From Burkholderia pyrrocinia (GTDB lineage: Bacteria > Pseudomonadota > Gammaproteobacteria > Burkholderiales > Burkholderiaceae), in NCBI RefSeq assembly GCF_003330765.1, contig NZ_CP024902.1, positions 1,922,001-1,986,000 of the forward strand: a DNA stretch of 64,000 nt. Reading direction: 5' to 3'. Positions within the stretch are counted from its first letter, which is position 1; each line of letters begins with the position of its first letter. Below the pieces are notes generated by a model. That model was not told the DNA's origin and searched no databases. It was given only the letters and a program-made list of their open reading frames with translations. Position numbers and translations under genes: made by a program. Positions 1 through 8,634 of the stretch are shown here, piece by piece.

Positions 1-2
1 TG

Positions 3-1778
3 ACGCGCGTCGACGCGTGGCTGTGCGAGTTGAAGGAAGCGCAGATTCGCGATGGGCTGCACGTGTTCGGTGTGTCGCCGGCCGATCGCCAGCGACGCGA
101 CACGCTGCTCGCGCTCGCGCGCTTTCCGGTCAGCGACGGCAAGGGCCCGCGCGCGGGGCTGATCGGTGCGCTCGCGCGCGATCTCGCGCTCGGCGACGGC
201 TTCGATCCGCTGTCGGCCGACTGGGCCGCGCCGTGGGCCGGCCCGCGTCCGGCGATCCTGCAGGCGCTCGACGCAGCGCCGTGGCGCCATGCGGGCGATA
301 CGCGCGAGCGGCTCGAACGGCTCGCGCAGCACTGGCTGGACGGGCTGTGCGCGGCCACCGGCGGCAACCACGACACCGACGCGACACCGCCCGGCGAATG
401 GCCGCAGACGCTCGCGGTGATCGAACGCGTCCGCTCGACGCTGATGCCAGCGCTCGACGCATGCGGCGGCGAGGAAATGCGCCAGTTGCTGCGCGGGCTC
501 GACGGCCGCTTCGTGCCGCCGGGGCCGAGCGGCTCGCCGTCGCGCGGCCGTCCCGACGTGCTGCCGACCGGCCGCAACTTCTACTCGGTCGACACGCGCG
601 CGGTGCCGACCCAGGCCGCGTGGACGCTCGGCCTGAAATCCGCGCAGCAACTGATCGAGCGCCATCTGCAGGATCACGGCGACTATCCGCGCGCGATCGG
701 CCTGTCCGTATGGGGCACGGCGACGATGCGCACCGGCGGCGACGACATCGCGCAAGCGTTCGCGCTGCTCGGCGTGCGGCCGAAATGGGCGCACGGCAGC
801 CATCGCGTGACCGACTTCGAGATCCTGCCGATCGAGATCTTCGACCGGCCGCGTATCGACGTGACGCTGCGCGTGTCGGGCTTCTTCCGCGACGCGTTCC
901 CGAACCTGATGCACCTGTTCGACGCAGCCGTGCAGGCCGTCGCCGCGCTCGACGAGCCCGAGGAACTGAACCCGATCCGCGCGCGCATCGAGCGCGAACG
1001 CGCGAAATGGATCGCTCAGGGCGTGCTGCCCGACGAAGCGCGGCGCCGTGCCGGCTGGCGCGTGTTCGGTTCGCGTCCGGGCAGCTACGGCGCGGGCCTG
1101 CAGGACCTGATCGACCAGCGCCGCTGGCAGACCGACGCCGATCTCGCGGAAGCCTACCGCCAGTGGGGCGGCCACGCGTACGCGCAGAACAGCGCGGGCG
1201 ACGCCGCGCCCGACGTGTTCGGCGAGCGGCTGGCCGCGATCGACGTCGTCGTGCAGAACCAGGACAGCCGCGAGCACGACATCCTCGATTCGAACGACTA
1301 CTACCAGTTCCAGGGCGGGATGACGGCGGCCGTGCGGCACCTGTCCGGGCAGCAGCCGAGCCTCTACCACGGCGACCATGCGAACCCGGCCGCGCCGAAG
1401 ATGCGCACGCTGCGCGAGGAGATCGCGCGCGTGATCCGCTCGCGCGTCGTCAACCCGAAATGGCTCGACGGCGTGAAGCGCCACGGCTACAAGGGCGCGG
1501 CCGAGATGGCCGCGACCGTCGACTACCTGTACGGCTATGACGCGACCGCGCGCGTGCTGTCCGACCACCAGTACGCGCTCGTCGCCGACGCCTACCTGTT
1601 CGACGACGACACGCGCGCGTTCCTCGAACGGCACAATCCGAAGGCGCTGCACGGCATCTGCGAACGCTTTGTCGAGGCGATGCAGCGCGGCCTGTGGCAG
1701 CAGCCGGGCGACTATCGCGAACGGATCGAATCGGTCTGGCTCGCGAGCGAACAACTCCAGGAAGGGGAACGGCGATGA
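3..1778 (+). CDS. cobN: Cobaltochelatase subunit CobN, C-terminal part (5' end outside window)
   Basis: This is the large subunit of the cobalt chelatase, which inserts Co2+ into the corrin ring (hydrogenobyrinate a,c-diamide in the aerobic route) in an ATP-dependent complex with an AAA+ ATPase and a VWA-domain partner. The frame is open from base 3, so the gene starts before the window; 591 codons are visible of a family that is usually about 1,200-1,400 residues. The CobN/BchH type is recognised from stretches such as WGTATMRTGGDDIAQAFALL, GSYGAGLQDLID and the RVVNPKWLDGVKRHGYKGA region near the end. Its TGA overlaps the ATG of the ATPase gene by 4 nt (ATGA), so the two chelatase genes are almost certainly co-translated. 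Confidence is high for the family; the N-terminus cannot be judged. Confidence 0.95.
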   Translation, partial: TRVDAWLCELKEAQIRDGLHVFGVSPADRQRRDTLLALARFPVSDGKGPRAGLIGALARDLALGDGFDPLSADWAAPWAGPRPAILQALDAAPWRHAGDTRERLERLAQHWLDGLCAATGGNHDTDATPPGEWPQTLAVIERVRSTLMPALDACGGEEMRQLLRGLDGRFVPPGPSGSPSRGRPDVLPTGRNFYSVDTRAVPTQAAWTLGLKSAQQLIERHLQDHGDYPRAIGLSVWGTATMRTGGDDIAQAFALLGVRPKWAHGSHRVTDFEILPIEIFDRPRIDVTLRVSGFFRDAFPNLMHLFDAAVQAVAALDEPEELNPIRARIERERAKWIAQGVLPDEARRRAGWRVFGSRPGSYGAGLQDLIDQRRWQTDADLAEAYRQWGGHAYAQNSAGDAAPDVFGERLAAIDVVVQNQDSREHDILDSNDYYQFQGGMTAAVRHLSGQQPSLYHGDHANPAAPKMRTLREEIARVIRSRVVNPKWLDGVKRHGYKGAAEMAATVDYLYGYDATARVLSDHQYALVADAYLFDDDTRAFLERHNPKALHGICERFVEAMQRGLWQQPGDYRERIESVWLASEQLQEGERR

Positions 1779-2851
1779 CCGATCCGACGATGCACCGCGC
1801 CCGCGCGGTTTTTCCGTTTGCGGCGCTCGTCGCGCAGGCTGCGTTGCAGCAGGCGCTGCTGCTCGCCGCGATCGACCCGTCGCTCGGCGGCGTGCTGGTG
1901 AGCGGGCCGCGCGGCACTGCGAAATCGACCGCCGCGCGCGGTCTCGCCGAGTTGCTGCCCGAAGGGCAGTTCGTCACGCTGCCGCTGTCGGCGAGCGACG
2001 AGCAGGTGACGGGCACGCTCGATCTCGCGCATGCGCTGGCCGAAAACGGCGTGCGCTTCCGGCCGGGCCTGCTCGCGCGTGCGCATCTCGGTGTGCTGTA
2101 TGTCGACGAAGTGAACCTGCTCGCCGACGGGCTCGTCGACACGCTGCTCGACGTCGCCGCGAGCGGCGTGAACATCGTCGAGCGCGATGGCGTGTCGCAC
2201 GCGCACGACGCGCGCTTCGTGCTGGTCGGCACGATGAACCCCGAGGAGGGCGAGCTGCGTCCGCAGTTGCTCGACCGCTTCGGGCTGATGGTCGAACTGG
2301 AGAACTGCTTCGATGCCGCGCAGCGCGAGCGGATCGTGAAGGCGCGCCTCGCGTTCGATCTCGATCCGGATGCATTCCGCGCACGCCATGCACCTGCGCA
2401 GCGCGAACTCGGCGACCGGATTCACGCGGCGCGCGCACGGCTGGCGACGCTGGATCTCGACGATGCGGTCCATGCGCGTGTCAGCGCGCTGTGCATCGAC
2501 GCGGCAGTCGACGGGCTGCGCGCCGATCTCGTGATGCTGCGCGCCGCGCGCGCACTCGCCGCGCTGGAACAGGCCGATGCGGTGACGGTCTCGCATGTGG
2601 CGCGGGTGGCCGAAGCGGTGCTGCGGCACCGGCGCCATGCGGGTGTGCCGCCGGCTTCCGGATCGTCGCAGCCAAGCGATGAACCCGACGATCGCCCGCC
2701 GCCGGAGGCGCACCGGCGGCCTGACGACCCACCGGGCGCGACCCGGAACGATGCCACGGCATCGCAGGGCGACTGGGGTTACCTGCCGCCCGAGCCGGCC
2801 GGGCTACGCGACGTGAAAAGCGTGGTGCCGCTGCCGCTAAAAAAACGCTGA
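1775..2851 (+). CDS. ChlI/BchI-like AAA+ ATPase of the cobalt chelatase (short product of chlD-type gene)
   Basis: The 358-residue product is a magnesium-chelatase-type AAA+ ATPase expected to power metal insertion by the adjacent CobN. Walker A is GPRGTAKST (residues 44-52) and Walker B is LYVDE (108-112), followed by the sensor region around GTMNPEEGELRPQLLDRFGL. The start ATG at 1775 overlaps the cobN stop, which fixes it better than any upstream codon. The C-terminus is Pro/Arg/Asp rich and ends PLPLKKR where a run of seven A (2839-2845) meets TGA at 2849. A VWA-domain frame continues immediately in the -1 register, so this is probably both a stand-alone small subunit and the N-terminal half of a ChlD-like medium subunit. 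No separate chlI or cobS is present in the window. Confidence 0.9.
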   Translation: MTDPTMHRARAVFPFAALVAQAALQQALLLAAIDPSLGGVLVSGPRGTAKSTAARGLAELLPEGQFVTLPLSASDEQVTGTLDLAHALAENGVRFRPGLLARAHLGVLYVDEVNLLADGLVDTLLDVAASGVNIVERDGVSHAHDARFVLVGTMNPEEGELRPQLLDRFGLMVELENCFDAAQRERIVKARLAFDLDPDAFRARHAPAQRELGDRIHAARARLATLDLDDAVHARVSALCIDAAVDGLRADLVMLRAARALAALEQADAVTVSHVARVAEAVLRHRRHAGVPPASGSSQPSDEPDDRPPPEAHRRPDDPPGATRNDATASQGDWGYLPPEPAGLRDVKSVVPLPLKKR

Positions 2852-2899
2852 GCCATCGAGCCGGCGCCGCCGCGAACACCGTTCGCGGTCCTCGATGGC
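2839..2899 (+). other. Programmed -1 frameshift signal: slippery A7, spacer, two-part stem-loop
   Basis: In the zero frame the site reads CTA AAA AAA CGC TGA, so bases 2839-2845 form the ideal X XXY YYZ heptamer A AAA AAA. A 6-nt spacer (2846-2851, containing the zero-frame TGA) precedes a 9-bp perfect stem, GCCATCGAG (2852-2860) with CTCGATGGC (2891-2899). Inside it sits a second perfect 8-bp stem, CCGCGAAC (2870-2877) with GTTCGCGG (2881-2888), closed by ACC. Slippage by -1 continues into the VWA frame with no stop. The A7 run could also cause transcriptional slippage. The geometry matches known -1 signals, and frameshifting in chlD genes has been described in B12-producing prokaryotes that lack a separate small-subunit gene. 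Confidence 0.82.
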
Positions 2900-3528
2900 A
2901 GTCAGGCGCAGCCGCGCGCGTGCCGGGCACGGCGCGCGCCGGCACGGCCGTCGCATGGCCGGCGACGCTCGCCGCGAAGCGCGGCGGCCCGCTGCATCAC
3001 GGCCATCTGCGCTTCCGTAAACAGTCTGGCGCGCCGCACGCGCTGCATTGCTTCGTGCTCGACTGCTCGGCGTCGATGCTGTCGCATGATCGGCTCGCGC
3101 TGGCGAAGGGGCTGATCGTCGCGTATTTCGATCGCGCCGCGCGCGATCGCGTCGAAACCGCGCTGATCTGCTTCGGCGGCAACGGCGCCGCGCGGCGCTT
3201 CGGCCCGGCCGTGCCGCGCTGGTGGAATGCGCGCTGGCTCGAACCGGTCGACGGCGGCGGCGGCACGCCGCTCGCGGACGGCATCGCGGCCGCCGCGCAC
3301 TTGCTCGCGCGCGATGCGCGGCGCGAGCCCGACAAGCAGCGCTGGCTGTGGGTGCTGTCCGACGGGCGCACGCGCGAGACGCCGGCGAAACCCGCGGCGG
3401 CCGATCACGTCGTGTTCGTCGACTTCGACGATGCGGCCGTGCGGATCGGGCAGGGCGCACGGCTCGCCGATGCGTGGGGCGCGCAGTGGGTGACCGCCGA
3501 CGCGCTTTGCACGGACGTCGCGGGCTGA
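2845..3528 (+). CDS. VWA-domain half of ChlD-like chelatase subunit, reached by -1 frameshift
   Basis: The -1 frame is open from the slippery A7 run through to TGA at 3526-3528. It encodes 227 residues that, joined to the ATPase half, make a 584-residue protein of normal ChlD/BchD length. A VWA domain is evident from the MIDAS motif DCSASM after HCFVL, the GGGTPLADGI segment and LWVLSDGRTRE. The ChlD medium subunit scaffolds the ATPase ring and contacts the large subunit, here CobN. The only start-like codons in this frame before the VWA domain (for example GTG 2920) have no convincing Shine-Dalgarno sequence, which favours frameshifting over independent initiation. A separately translated VWA protein remains possible. 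Confidence 0.85.
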   Translation, partial: TLSHRAGAAANTVRGPRWQSGAAARVPGTARAGTAVAWPATLAAKRGGPLHHGHLRFRKQSGAPHALHCFVLDCSASMLSHDRLALAKGLIVAYFDRAARDRVETALICFGGNGAARRFGPAVPRWWNARWLEPVDGGGGTPLADGIAAAAHLLARDARREPDKQRWLWVLSDGRTRETPAKPAAADHVVFVDFDDAAVRIGQGARLADAWGAQWVTADALCTDVAG

Positions 3529-3609
3529 TGGCCGGATTGCCGGCGCGCGACACGGGCCGGCGGTGCGATATGATCGCCGCTTCTGCTTCTGCCCACTGGA
3601 AAACCCGCC

Positions 3610-4062
3610 ATGCAAGTACTGGTCGATGCCGACGCGTGTCCCGCCGTCATCAAGGACATGCTGTTTCGCGCCGCGCGTCGTGCCGAAATCTGCGTGACGC
3701 TGGTCGCGAACCAGTTTCTGCGCACGCCACCGTCGCCGTTCATCAAGGCGCTGCAGGTGCCGGCAGGCTTCGACGTGGCCGATGCGCGCATCGTCGAGCT
3801 GGTCGAGACCGGCGACCTCGTGATCACCGCCGACATCCCGCTGGCCGCCGCCGTCCTGGACAAGGGCGCGCATGCACTCGACCCGCGCGGCAACTGGTTC
3901 AGCCGCGAGAACATCGAGGAACGCCTGTCGACGCGCGCGATGATGGATCAGTTGCGCAGCTCGGGCGTCGACACGGGCGGGCCGGCGCCGTTCAGCGCGC
4001 GCGACGGCAAGGCGTTTGCATCGCAGCTCGACCGGTTCCTGGCACGACACGGCAAGCCGTGA
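3610..4062 (+). CDS. YaiI/YqxD family protein (UPF0178)
   Basis: A cytoplasmic 150-residue protein that begins [11 protein letters not shown], the N-terminal signature of the YaiI/YqxD family, with a PIN-like pattern of conserved acids (DADACP, then [11 protein letters not shown]). The family is widespread and its molecular role is not firmly established; a nuclease-like fold is inferred from the motifs. Length matches the family norm of about 150. It lies 80 nt after the chelatase gene and is probably unrelated to B12 synthesis. The start is supported by homology of the first residues. Confidence 0.9.
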   Translation: MQVLVDADACPAVIKDMLFRAARRAEICVTLVANQFLRTPPSPFIKALQVPAGFDVADARIVELVETGDLVITADIPLAAAVLDKGAHALDPRGNWFSRENIEERLSTRAMMDQLRSSGVDTGGPAPFSARDGKAFASQLDRFLARHGKP

Positions 4063-4234
4063 CGCGGCGTTCCGGCGGCCATGCGCCATCGATCGTCCCG
4101 CATGCGGGAACGCGCGCACGCGCCGCGCGACACGCCGCCGGGGCCGTATCGGATCGTGTGCGTCGACCAAGCCGGGATGCAGTTTTTCGCCGACGCTGAT
4201 ATCGTGGCGCGAACCACTACCCGGGAGTGCACGC

Positions 4235-4807
4235 GTGTCACCGACCCAACTTCTCGTTCCGACGTTGACCCAGATGCTGCGCGCGCAGTCCGCGTGGCTC
4301 GACAAGGCTGTCGCGCACCGGCAGGCCGCGGGCGACGAGCCCGATGCGGTGATGACGTTGAAGCTGGCGGCCGACATGTATCCGCTCGCCGCGCAGGTGC
4401 GCTTCTCGTGTTTCCAGGCGATGGAGCCGGTCTACCGGCTGCGCGGCGAGCCGTTGCCGGCTGCGCTGCTGGCATTGCGCGAGGCCGGATGGAACGCGGA
4501 TGCGCAGCCCGGCTCGCTGGGCGACGCGCAGGCGATCATCGCGGGCACGCTCGCCTTTCTCGGCGAACTCGCGCCGGATGCGCTCAATGGCGGTGCCGCG
4601 CTGCCGATCGCGCTCGAACTGCCGAACGGAATCGCGTTCGACATGACGGGCGAACAGTACGCACGCGACTGGGCGCTGCCGCAGTTCTACTTCCACGCGA
4701 TCGCCGCGTACGCGATCCTGCGCCATCACGGCGTCGAGCTCGGCAAGGCAGACTACGTGCCGCACATGCTCGCGTACGTGCGGCCGGGCACGATTCCGCA
4801 AGGGTGA
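4235..4807 (+). CDS. DUF1993 family protein
   Basis: A 190-residue cytoplasmic protein of the DUF1993 family, which has a DinB-like helical-bundle look. The GTG start at 4235 is chosen because GGGAG lies 7 nt upstream and the following SPTQLLVPTLTQMLRAQSAWLDKA matches the usual N-terminus; the longer upstream frame is non-conserved Arg-rich sequence. Helical segments and the C-terminal FYFHAIAAYAILRHHGVELGKADYV block are typical of the family. No catalytic function is known. It stands alone between yaiI and a convergent Nudix gene. Confidence 0.85.
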   Translation: MSPTQLLVPTLTQMLRAQSAWLDKAVAHRQAAGDEPDAVMTLKLAADMYPLAAQVRFSCFQAMEPVYRLRGEPLPAALLALREAGWNADAQPGSLGDAQAIIAGTLAFLGELAPDALNGGAALPIALELPNGIAFDMTGEQYARDWALPQFYFHAIAAYAILRHHGVELGKADYVPHMLAYVRPGTIPQG

Positions 4808-4817
4808 GCGGGCGGCA

Positions 4818-5240
4818 TCACCGCAGCGGGCCGTTCACGATCGCCGAAAAACAGTCGAGACGCAGCAGTTCGATGATCTTGCGCGTCGGCACGCTTGCAC
4901 GGAGCGTTTCGAGCCGGTCGGCAGTGAACCACTTGCAACGGGCGATCTCGTTGCTCGCGCGCGGCGAAAGGTGCGCCGGCACGTCGACCACGAACACGTG
5001 ATGCAGCTTCGTCAGCCCGCCGAACTGCACCGCATAGTCGAGCGCGAGCCCCTCCAGCCGCGTTTCCTCCGCGAGCTCCCGCTGCGCGGCTTCGAGCGGC
5101 GTCTCTCCGCGCCGGATCGTGCCGCCCGGCAGCGCCCAGCGCGACGCGCTGCGGGCGACCAGCAGCACGCTGCTGCGCTGGCGGCAAACGATCGTGGCGC
5201 GTTCCTTGATGACGGCGAGGGTGTCCGGCCCGGTACTCAT
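4818..5240 (-). CDS. Nudix hydrolase
   Basis: A 140-residue Nudix-fold hydrolase, expected to cleave a nucleoside diphosphate linked to another moiety in a Mg2+-dependent reaction. The Nudix box is complete except for the penultimate Gly: G40, five residues, E46, seven residues, then R54-E55-L-A-E58-E59. The substrate cannot be predicted. The C-terminal half ends with a KWFTADRLETLR segment common in MutT/NUDT-like proteins. It is convergent with the DUF1993 gene, with 10 nt between the stops. Confidence 0.9.
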   Translation of the reverse strand: MSTGPDTLAVIKERATIVCRQRSSVLLVARSASRWALPGGTIRRGETPLEAAQRELAEETRLEGLALDYAVQFGGLTKLHHVFVVDVPAHLSPRASNEIARCKWFTADRLETLRASVPTRKIIELLRLDCFSAIVNGPLR

Positions 5241-5389
5241 TTCGGCAAAACAGGTGCTGAATCGTGGAGAAAATGCGCGTCGTCGGCTCGCGATCCGGCA
5301 GCAGGCCGCGACGGCATGCAGGCAGCCGCAGCGATCTTACCGGCCGTTCGTGACAGTTCCGTGCACCGCGTCGCGCGACGAACGCCGTG

Positions 5390-5650
5390 TCACGCGTGCG
5401 TATAGATCCCGTTGCGCGTCGGCTTCACATGACGCGAATGGCGGCGTTTGTGAACGGCGCGCCGGTGATAGGGCGACGGCGCCGTCACGTGCCGGCGCGC
5501 GGGCGCTGGCCGTGCAGTCGGCGCGGCGGCCCGGGGCGCCGCGCCGGGCATTCCGGTCTGTCCTTCGCCGAAATGGAACGTCTGGGTTTGCGCGTGTCCG
5601 ACGCCCAGCGTCGACGCCAGCATGAAGGCCGCCAGCAGCATCCGTTTCAT
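5390..5650 (-). CDS. Small secreted Arg/His-rich protein, function unknown
   Basis: An 86-residue protein with a clear N-terminal signal peptide (MKRMLLAAFMLASTLGVGHA followed by Q). The mature part is rich in Ala, Pro, Arg and His, with an RRAVHKRRHSRH-like basic cluster, so it should be a small exported basic protein. The ATG at 5650 is preferred over upstream in-frame codons because it directly precedes the signal peptide and has an AAGG-type ribosome binding site. No domain is recognised. The low-complexity body makes homology-based naming unsafe. Confidence 0.65.
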   Translation of the reverse strand: MKRMLLAAFMLASTLGVGHAQTQTFHFGEGQTGMPGAAPRAAAPTARPAPARRHVTAPSPYHRRAVHKRRHSRHVKPTRNGIYTHA

Positions 5651-5794
5651 GAATATTTCGCCTTGTTTTTTCGAGATGAACATTGTCCGCCAGCTTAGCG
5701 AAGGGCGGGACGGTACCGCAACCGGCCCGGGTTCGGTGTCGTCCCCACTTGCGCCCGGCGGCATTATCCGCGCGACGGCCGGGTGCGCCCGGGC

Positions 5795-5831
5795 TTGACA
5801 TCATAATTCCCCAGTGTGAATATAAATTCAC
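5795..5831 (+). promoter_or_regulatory. Sigma70-like promoter overlapped by palindromic operator
   Basis: A consensus -35 hexamer TTGACA (5795-5800) is followed 18 nt later by an AATATA-like -10. An inverted repeat GTGAAT-ATAA-ATTCAC (5816-5831) covers the -10 region. This AT-rich island sits about 95 bp before the CoA-transferase start in otherwise GC-rich DNA. A repressor bound here would block transcription. The IclR-family gene at the end of the same gene run (9855) is the obvious candidate, but that link is inference. Confidence 0.6.
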
Positions 5832-5926
5832 GCACAAGAATTATTCGTCGAATCCGGAAGGTCGCGCCGCTGGCGCGTGGCCGCCGGAACCGGCAGTCCG
5901 ATCAACCGGAACCAGGAGCGGGACGC

Positions 5927-7086
5927 ATGGCAGAACACGAGCAGCAGGGCGCGCTGGCAGGATTGCGCATCATCGATCTGTCGCGGGTGCTGGGCGGCCC
6001 GTATGCGACGCAGATCCTCGCCGACCACGGCGCGGAGGTGATCAAGGTCGAACCGCCGTCCGGCGACGAGACGCGCACGTGGGGCCCGCCGTTCGACGGC
6101 GACACCGCGTCGTACTTCCTCGGCGTGAACCGCAACAAGCTCGGCATCGCGCTCGACCTGACGAAACCCGACGACCGCGAGCGGCTGCTCGGCCTGCTCG
6201 AACACGCCGACGCCGTCGTCGAGAACTTCAAGATCGGCACGATGGAGCGCTGGGGGCTCGGCTTCGACGCGCTGCATGCGCGGTTTCCGCGCCTCGTCCA
6301 TTGCCGCGTGTCGGGCTTCGGCGCGGACGGCCCGCTCGGCGGGCTGCCCGGCTACGACGCGGCCGTGCAGGCGCTCGCCGGGCTGATGAGCGTGAACGGC
6401 GAAGCGGGCGGTGCGCCGCTGCGCGTCGGCGTGCCGATCGTCGATCTCGTCACGGGGCTGAACGCGGCGCTCGGCGTGCTGATGGCGCTGCGCGAGCGCG
6501 ACGCGAGCGGTCGCGGCCAGTTCGTCGAATCGACGCTGTTCGACTGCGCGCTGTCGATCCTGCATCCGCATACGCCGAACTTCTTCCATTCGGGCAACGC
6601 GCCCGTGCGCACCGGCAACGCGCATCCGAACATCACGCCGTACGACAGCTTTCCGACGGCGAGCGTCGACATCTTCCTGGCGGTCGGCAACAACGGGCAA
6701 TTCGCGGCGCTGTGCGACGTGCTCGGCACGCGCGACTGGCTCGACGATCCGCGTTTCTCGGACAACCGCGTGCGCAGCGCGAATCGCACCGCACTGCGCG
6801 CGCTGCTCGAAACGGCACTGGCCGGACACGACGGCGCGGCGCTCGCCGAGCGGCTGATGCGCCGCGGCGTGCCGTGCGCGCCCGTGCTCGGGCTCGATGC
6901 GGCGCTCGATCATCCGCATGTCGCCCATCGCGAGATGAAGGTCGCGCTCGGCCGGCATCGCGGCATCGCGTCGCCGATCAAGCTCGGCCGCACGCCGGCC
7001 ACGTACCGGCTGCCACCGCCTGCGCTGAACGAACACGCGGCGCAGGTTTTTGCCGACGACCCCCCCCCGACCACCGCCGGGACTGA
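5927..7086 (+). CDS. Family III CoA-transferase (CaiB/BaiF type), frame disrupted at a C9 run
   Basis: A family III CoA-transferase of about 386 residues that would move CoA between carboxylic acids. Typical features are the N-terminal LRIIDLSRVLGGPYATQILADHGAEVIKVE, the VENFKIGTMERWGLG block, and PGYDAAVQALAGL, where the Asp is the expected catalytic nucleophile. The start at 5927 has AGGAG 8 nt upstream. Near the 3' end a run of nine C (7060-7068) places the literal frame into a long spurious ORF that runs to 8650 through the next gene in another register. With ten C, or a -1 slip, it ends at TGA 7084-7086 after a normal length. I treat this as one gene with a variable or misread tract. Confidence 0.8.
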
Positions 7087-7202
7087 CCGGCATCGCGGCC
7101 GCCGGCCGTGTCGCGGCGCACAGCCGCGCAGGCCGTACGACCCCATTCGGACACTACGCCGGCCCGCGCACAGGCGCACACCGGCTGAAGAGGAGACGCA
7201 TC

Positions 7203-8504
7203 ATGCTCGCATGGATCGGCGCGATCGCCATCGTCGCGCTGTTCGGCCTGATCATCACGAAGCGGCTGTCGCCGCTCGTCGCGCTGATCGTCGTGCCGGT
7301 GGCCGCGTCGCTCGCGGCCGGTTTCGGGCTCGCGACCGGCAAGTTCATCGTGCACGGCGTACAGAACATCGGCCCGATCGCCGGGATGTTCGTTTTTGCG
7401 ATTCTATTTTTCGGAATCCTCACCGATGCGGGCATGCTCGACCCGATCATCGCGGGCGTGCTGCGCGTGATCGGCTGCCATCCGCCGCGCATCGTGATGG
7501 GCTCGGCGCTGCTCGCGCTGCTGATCCATCTCGACGGCTCGGGCGCCGTCACGTTTCTCGTCACGCTGCCCGCGATGATGCCGCTCTATACGCGGCTCGG
7601 GATGGATCGTCGCATCCTCGCGTGCGTGGCGTCGATGGCGGCCGGCGTCAACTTCCTGCCGTGGGTCGGGCCGATGCTGCGCGCGTCGGCGGCGCTGCAC
7701 ATTCCCGGTTCGGCGATCTTCATGCCGATGATTCCGGTGCAGATCGTCGGGCTCGTGTTCGTGTTCGGCACCGCCTGGGTGCTGGGCGCGCGCGAGGCGA
7801 AACGGCTCGGGCTCGATCGCACCGGCGCGGCCTCGCTCGCGATCGCGCCGCGCGAGCTGACCGACGCCGAACGCGCGTTGCGCCGGCCGGACCGTTTCCG
7901 GATCAACCTTGCACTGACGCTCGTCGTGCTCGTCACGCTGGTGTCCGGCATCGTCGACCCGATGGTGATGTTCATGCTCGGCACGGTGGCCGCGCTCGTG
8001 ATCAACTACCCGGACGTGCAGGCCCAGCGCGAGCGGATCGACGCGCATGCGAAGGCCGCGCTGATGATGGCGAGCGTGCTGCTCGCGGCCGGCGCGTTCA
8101 CGGGCATCATGTCCGGCACGGGGATGCTGAAGGCGATGGCCGACGTCGTCGTCGCGCACGTGCCAGTCGAGCATGCGCGCCACATGCCGTTCGTGCTCGG
8201 CCTGCTGTCGATGCCGCTCAGCCTGCTGTTCGATCCCGATTCGTTCTACTTCGGCGTGCTGCCGGTGCTCGCGGAGAGCGGGAAGCTGCTCGGCGTGCCG
8301 CCGATCCAGATGGCCCAGGCCGCGCTGCTCGGCCAGATGACGACGGGCTTCCCGGTGAGCCCGCTCACGCCCGCGACGTTCCTGATCGTCGGCCTGACCG
8401 GCGTCGAGCTCGCCGAGCACCAGAAATTCACGATTCCGTTCCTGTTCGCCGCCACCTTGCTGATGGTGTTCGCCGCGGTCGCGACGGGCGTGTTTCCATT
8501 ATGA
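7203..8504 (+). CDS. CitMHS family citrate/tricarboxylate transporter
   Basis: A 433-residue inner-membrane permease with about 11-12 hydrophobic segments. It belongs to the CitMHS family (metal-citrate:H+ symporters), judged from the N-terminal TKRLSPLVALIVVP, the LLIHLDGSGAVTFLV segment and NFLPWVGPMLRASAALH. It probably imports the acid that the neighbouring CoA-transferase activates; which acid is unknown, and members other than citrate carriers exist. The ATG at 7203 has GAGGAGACG upstream. It is followed by a hairpin and then the acyl-CoA dehydrogenase gene. Confidence 0.88.
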   Translation: MLAWIGAIAIVALFGLIITKRLSPLVALIVVPVAASLAAGFGLATGKFIVHGVQNIGPIAGMFVFAILFFGILTDAGMLDPIIAGVLRVIGCHPPRIVMGSALLALLIHLDGSGAVTFLVTLPAMMPLYTRLGMDRRILACVASMAAGVNFLPWVGPMLRASAALHIPGSAIFMPMIPVQIVGLVFVFGTAWVLGAREAKRLGLDRTGAASLAIAPRELTDAERALRRPDRFRINLALTLVVLVTLVSGIVDPMVMFMLGTVAALVINYPDVQAQRERIDAHAKAALMMASVLLAAGAFTGIMSGTGMLKAMADVVVAHVPVEHARHMPFVLGLLSMPLSLLFDPDSFYFGVLPVLAESGKLLGVPPIQMAQAALLGQMTTGFPVSPLTPATFLIVGLTGVELAEHQKFTIPFLFAATLLMVFAAVATGVFPL

Positions 8505-8539
8505 GCGCCCCCAGACCTGTCGCTTCGCGCCAGGCCTCC

Positions 8540-8562
8540 CCCCGAGGGGACTTCCTTCGGGG
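8540..8562 (+). terminator. Hairpin between transporter and acyl-CoA dehydrogenase genes
   Basis: CCCCGAGGG (8540-8548) pairs with CCTTCGGGG (8554-8562) over 9 bp including one G-T pair, with a 5-nt loop. It lies 36 nt after the transporter stop and is followed by mixed GC sequence without a clear T run. It is therefore a possible attenuator or mRNA-stabilising hairpin rather than a textbook Rho-independent terminator. Confidence 0.4.
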
Positions 8563-8634
8563 CCGAAACCTTGGGGCGGCCCGGCGTTTTCTTGAGAACG
8601 GCGCGGCCGTTCACGTTTCCCTGGAGAGCAGTCC

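Noticed and set aside
2920..3528. Independent start of the VWA protein at GTG 2920
   Set aside because: No convincing Shine-Dalgarno, and the frame is already open from the slippery site; frameshifting explains the arrangement better.
2902..4377. 491-codon minus-strand ORF
   Set aside because: Antisense to the VWA and YaiI coding regions, which have clear families; the minus translation has none.
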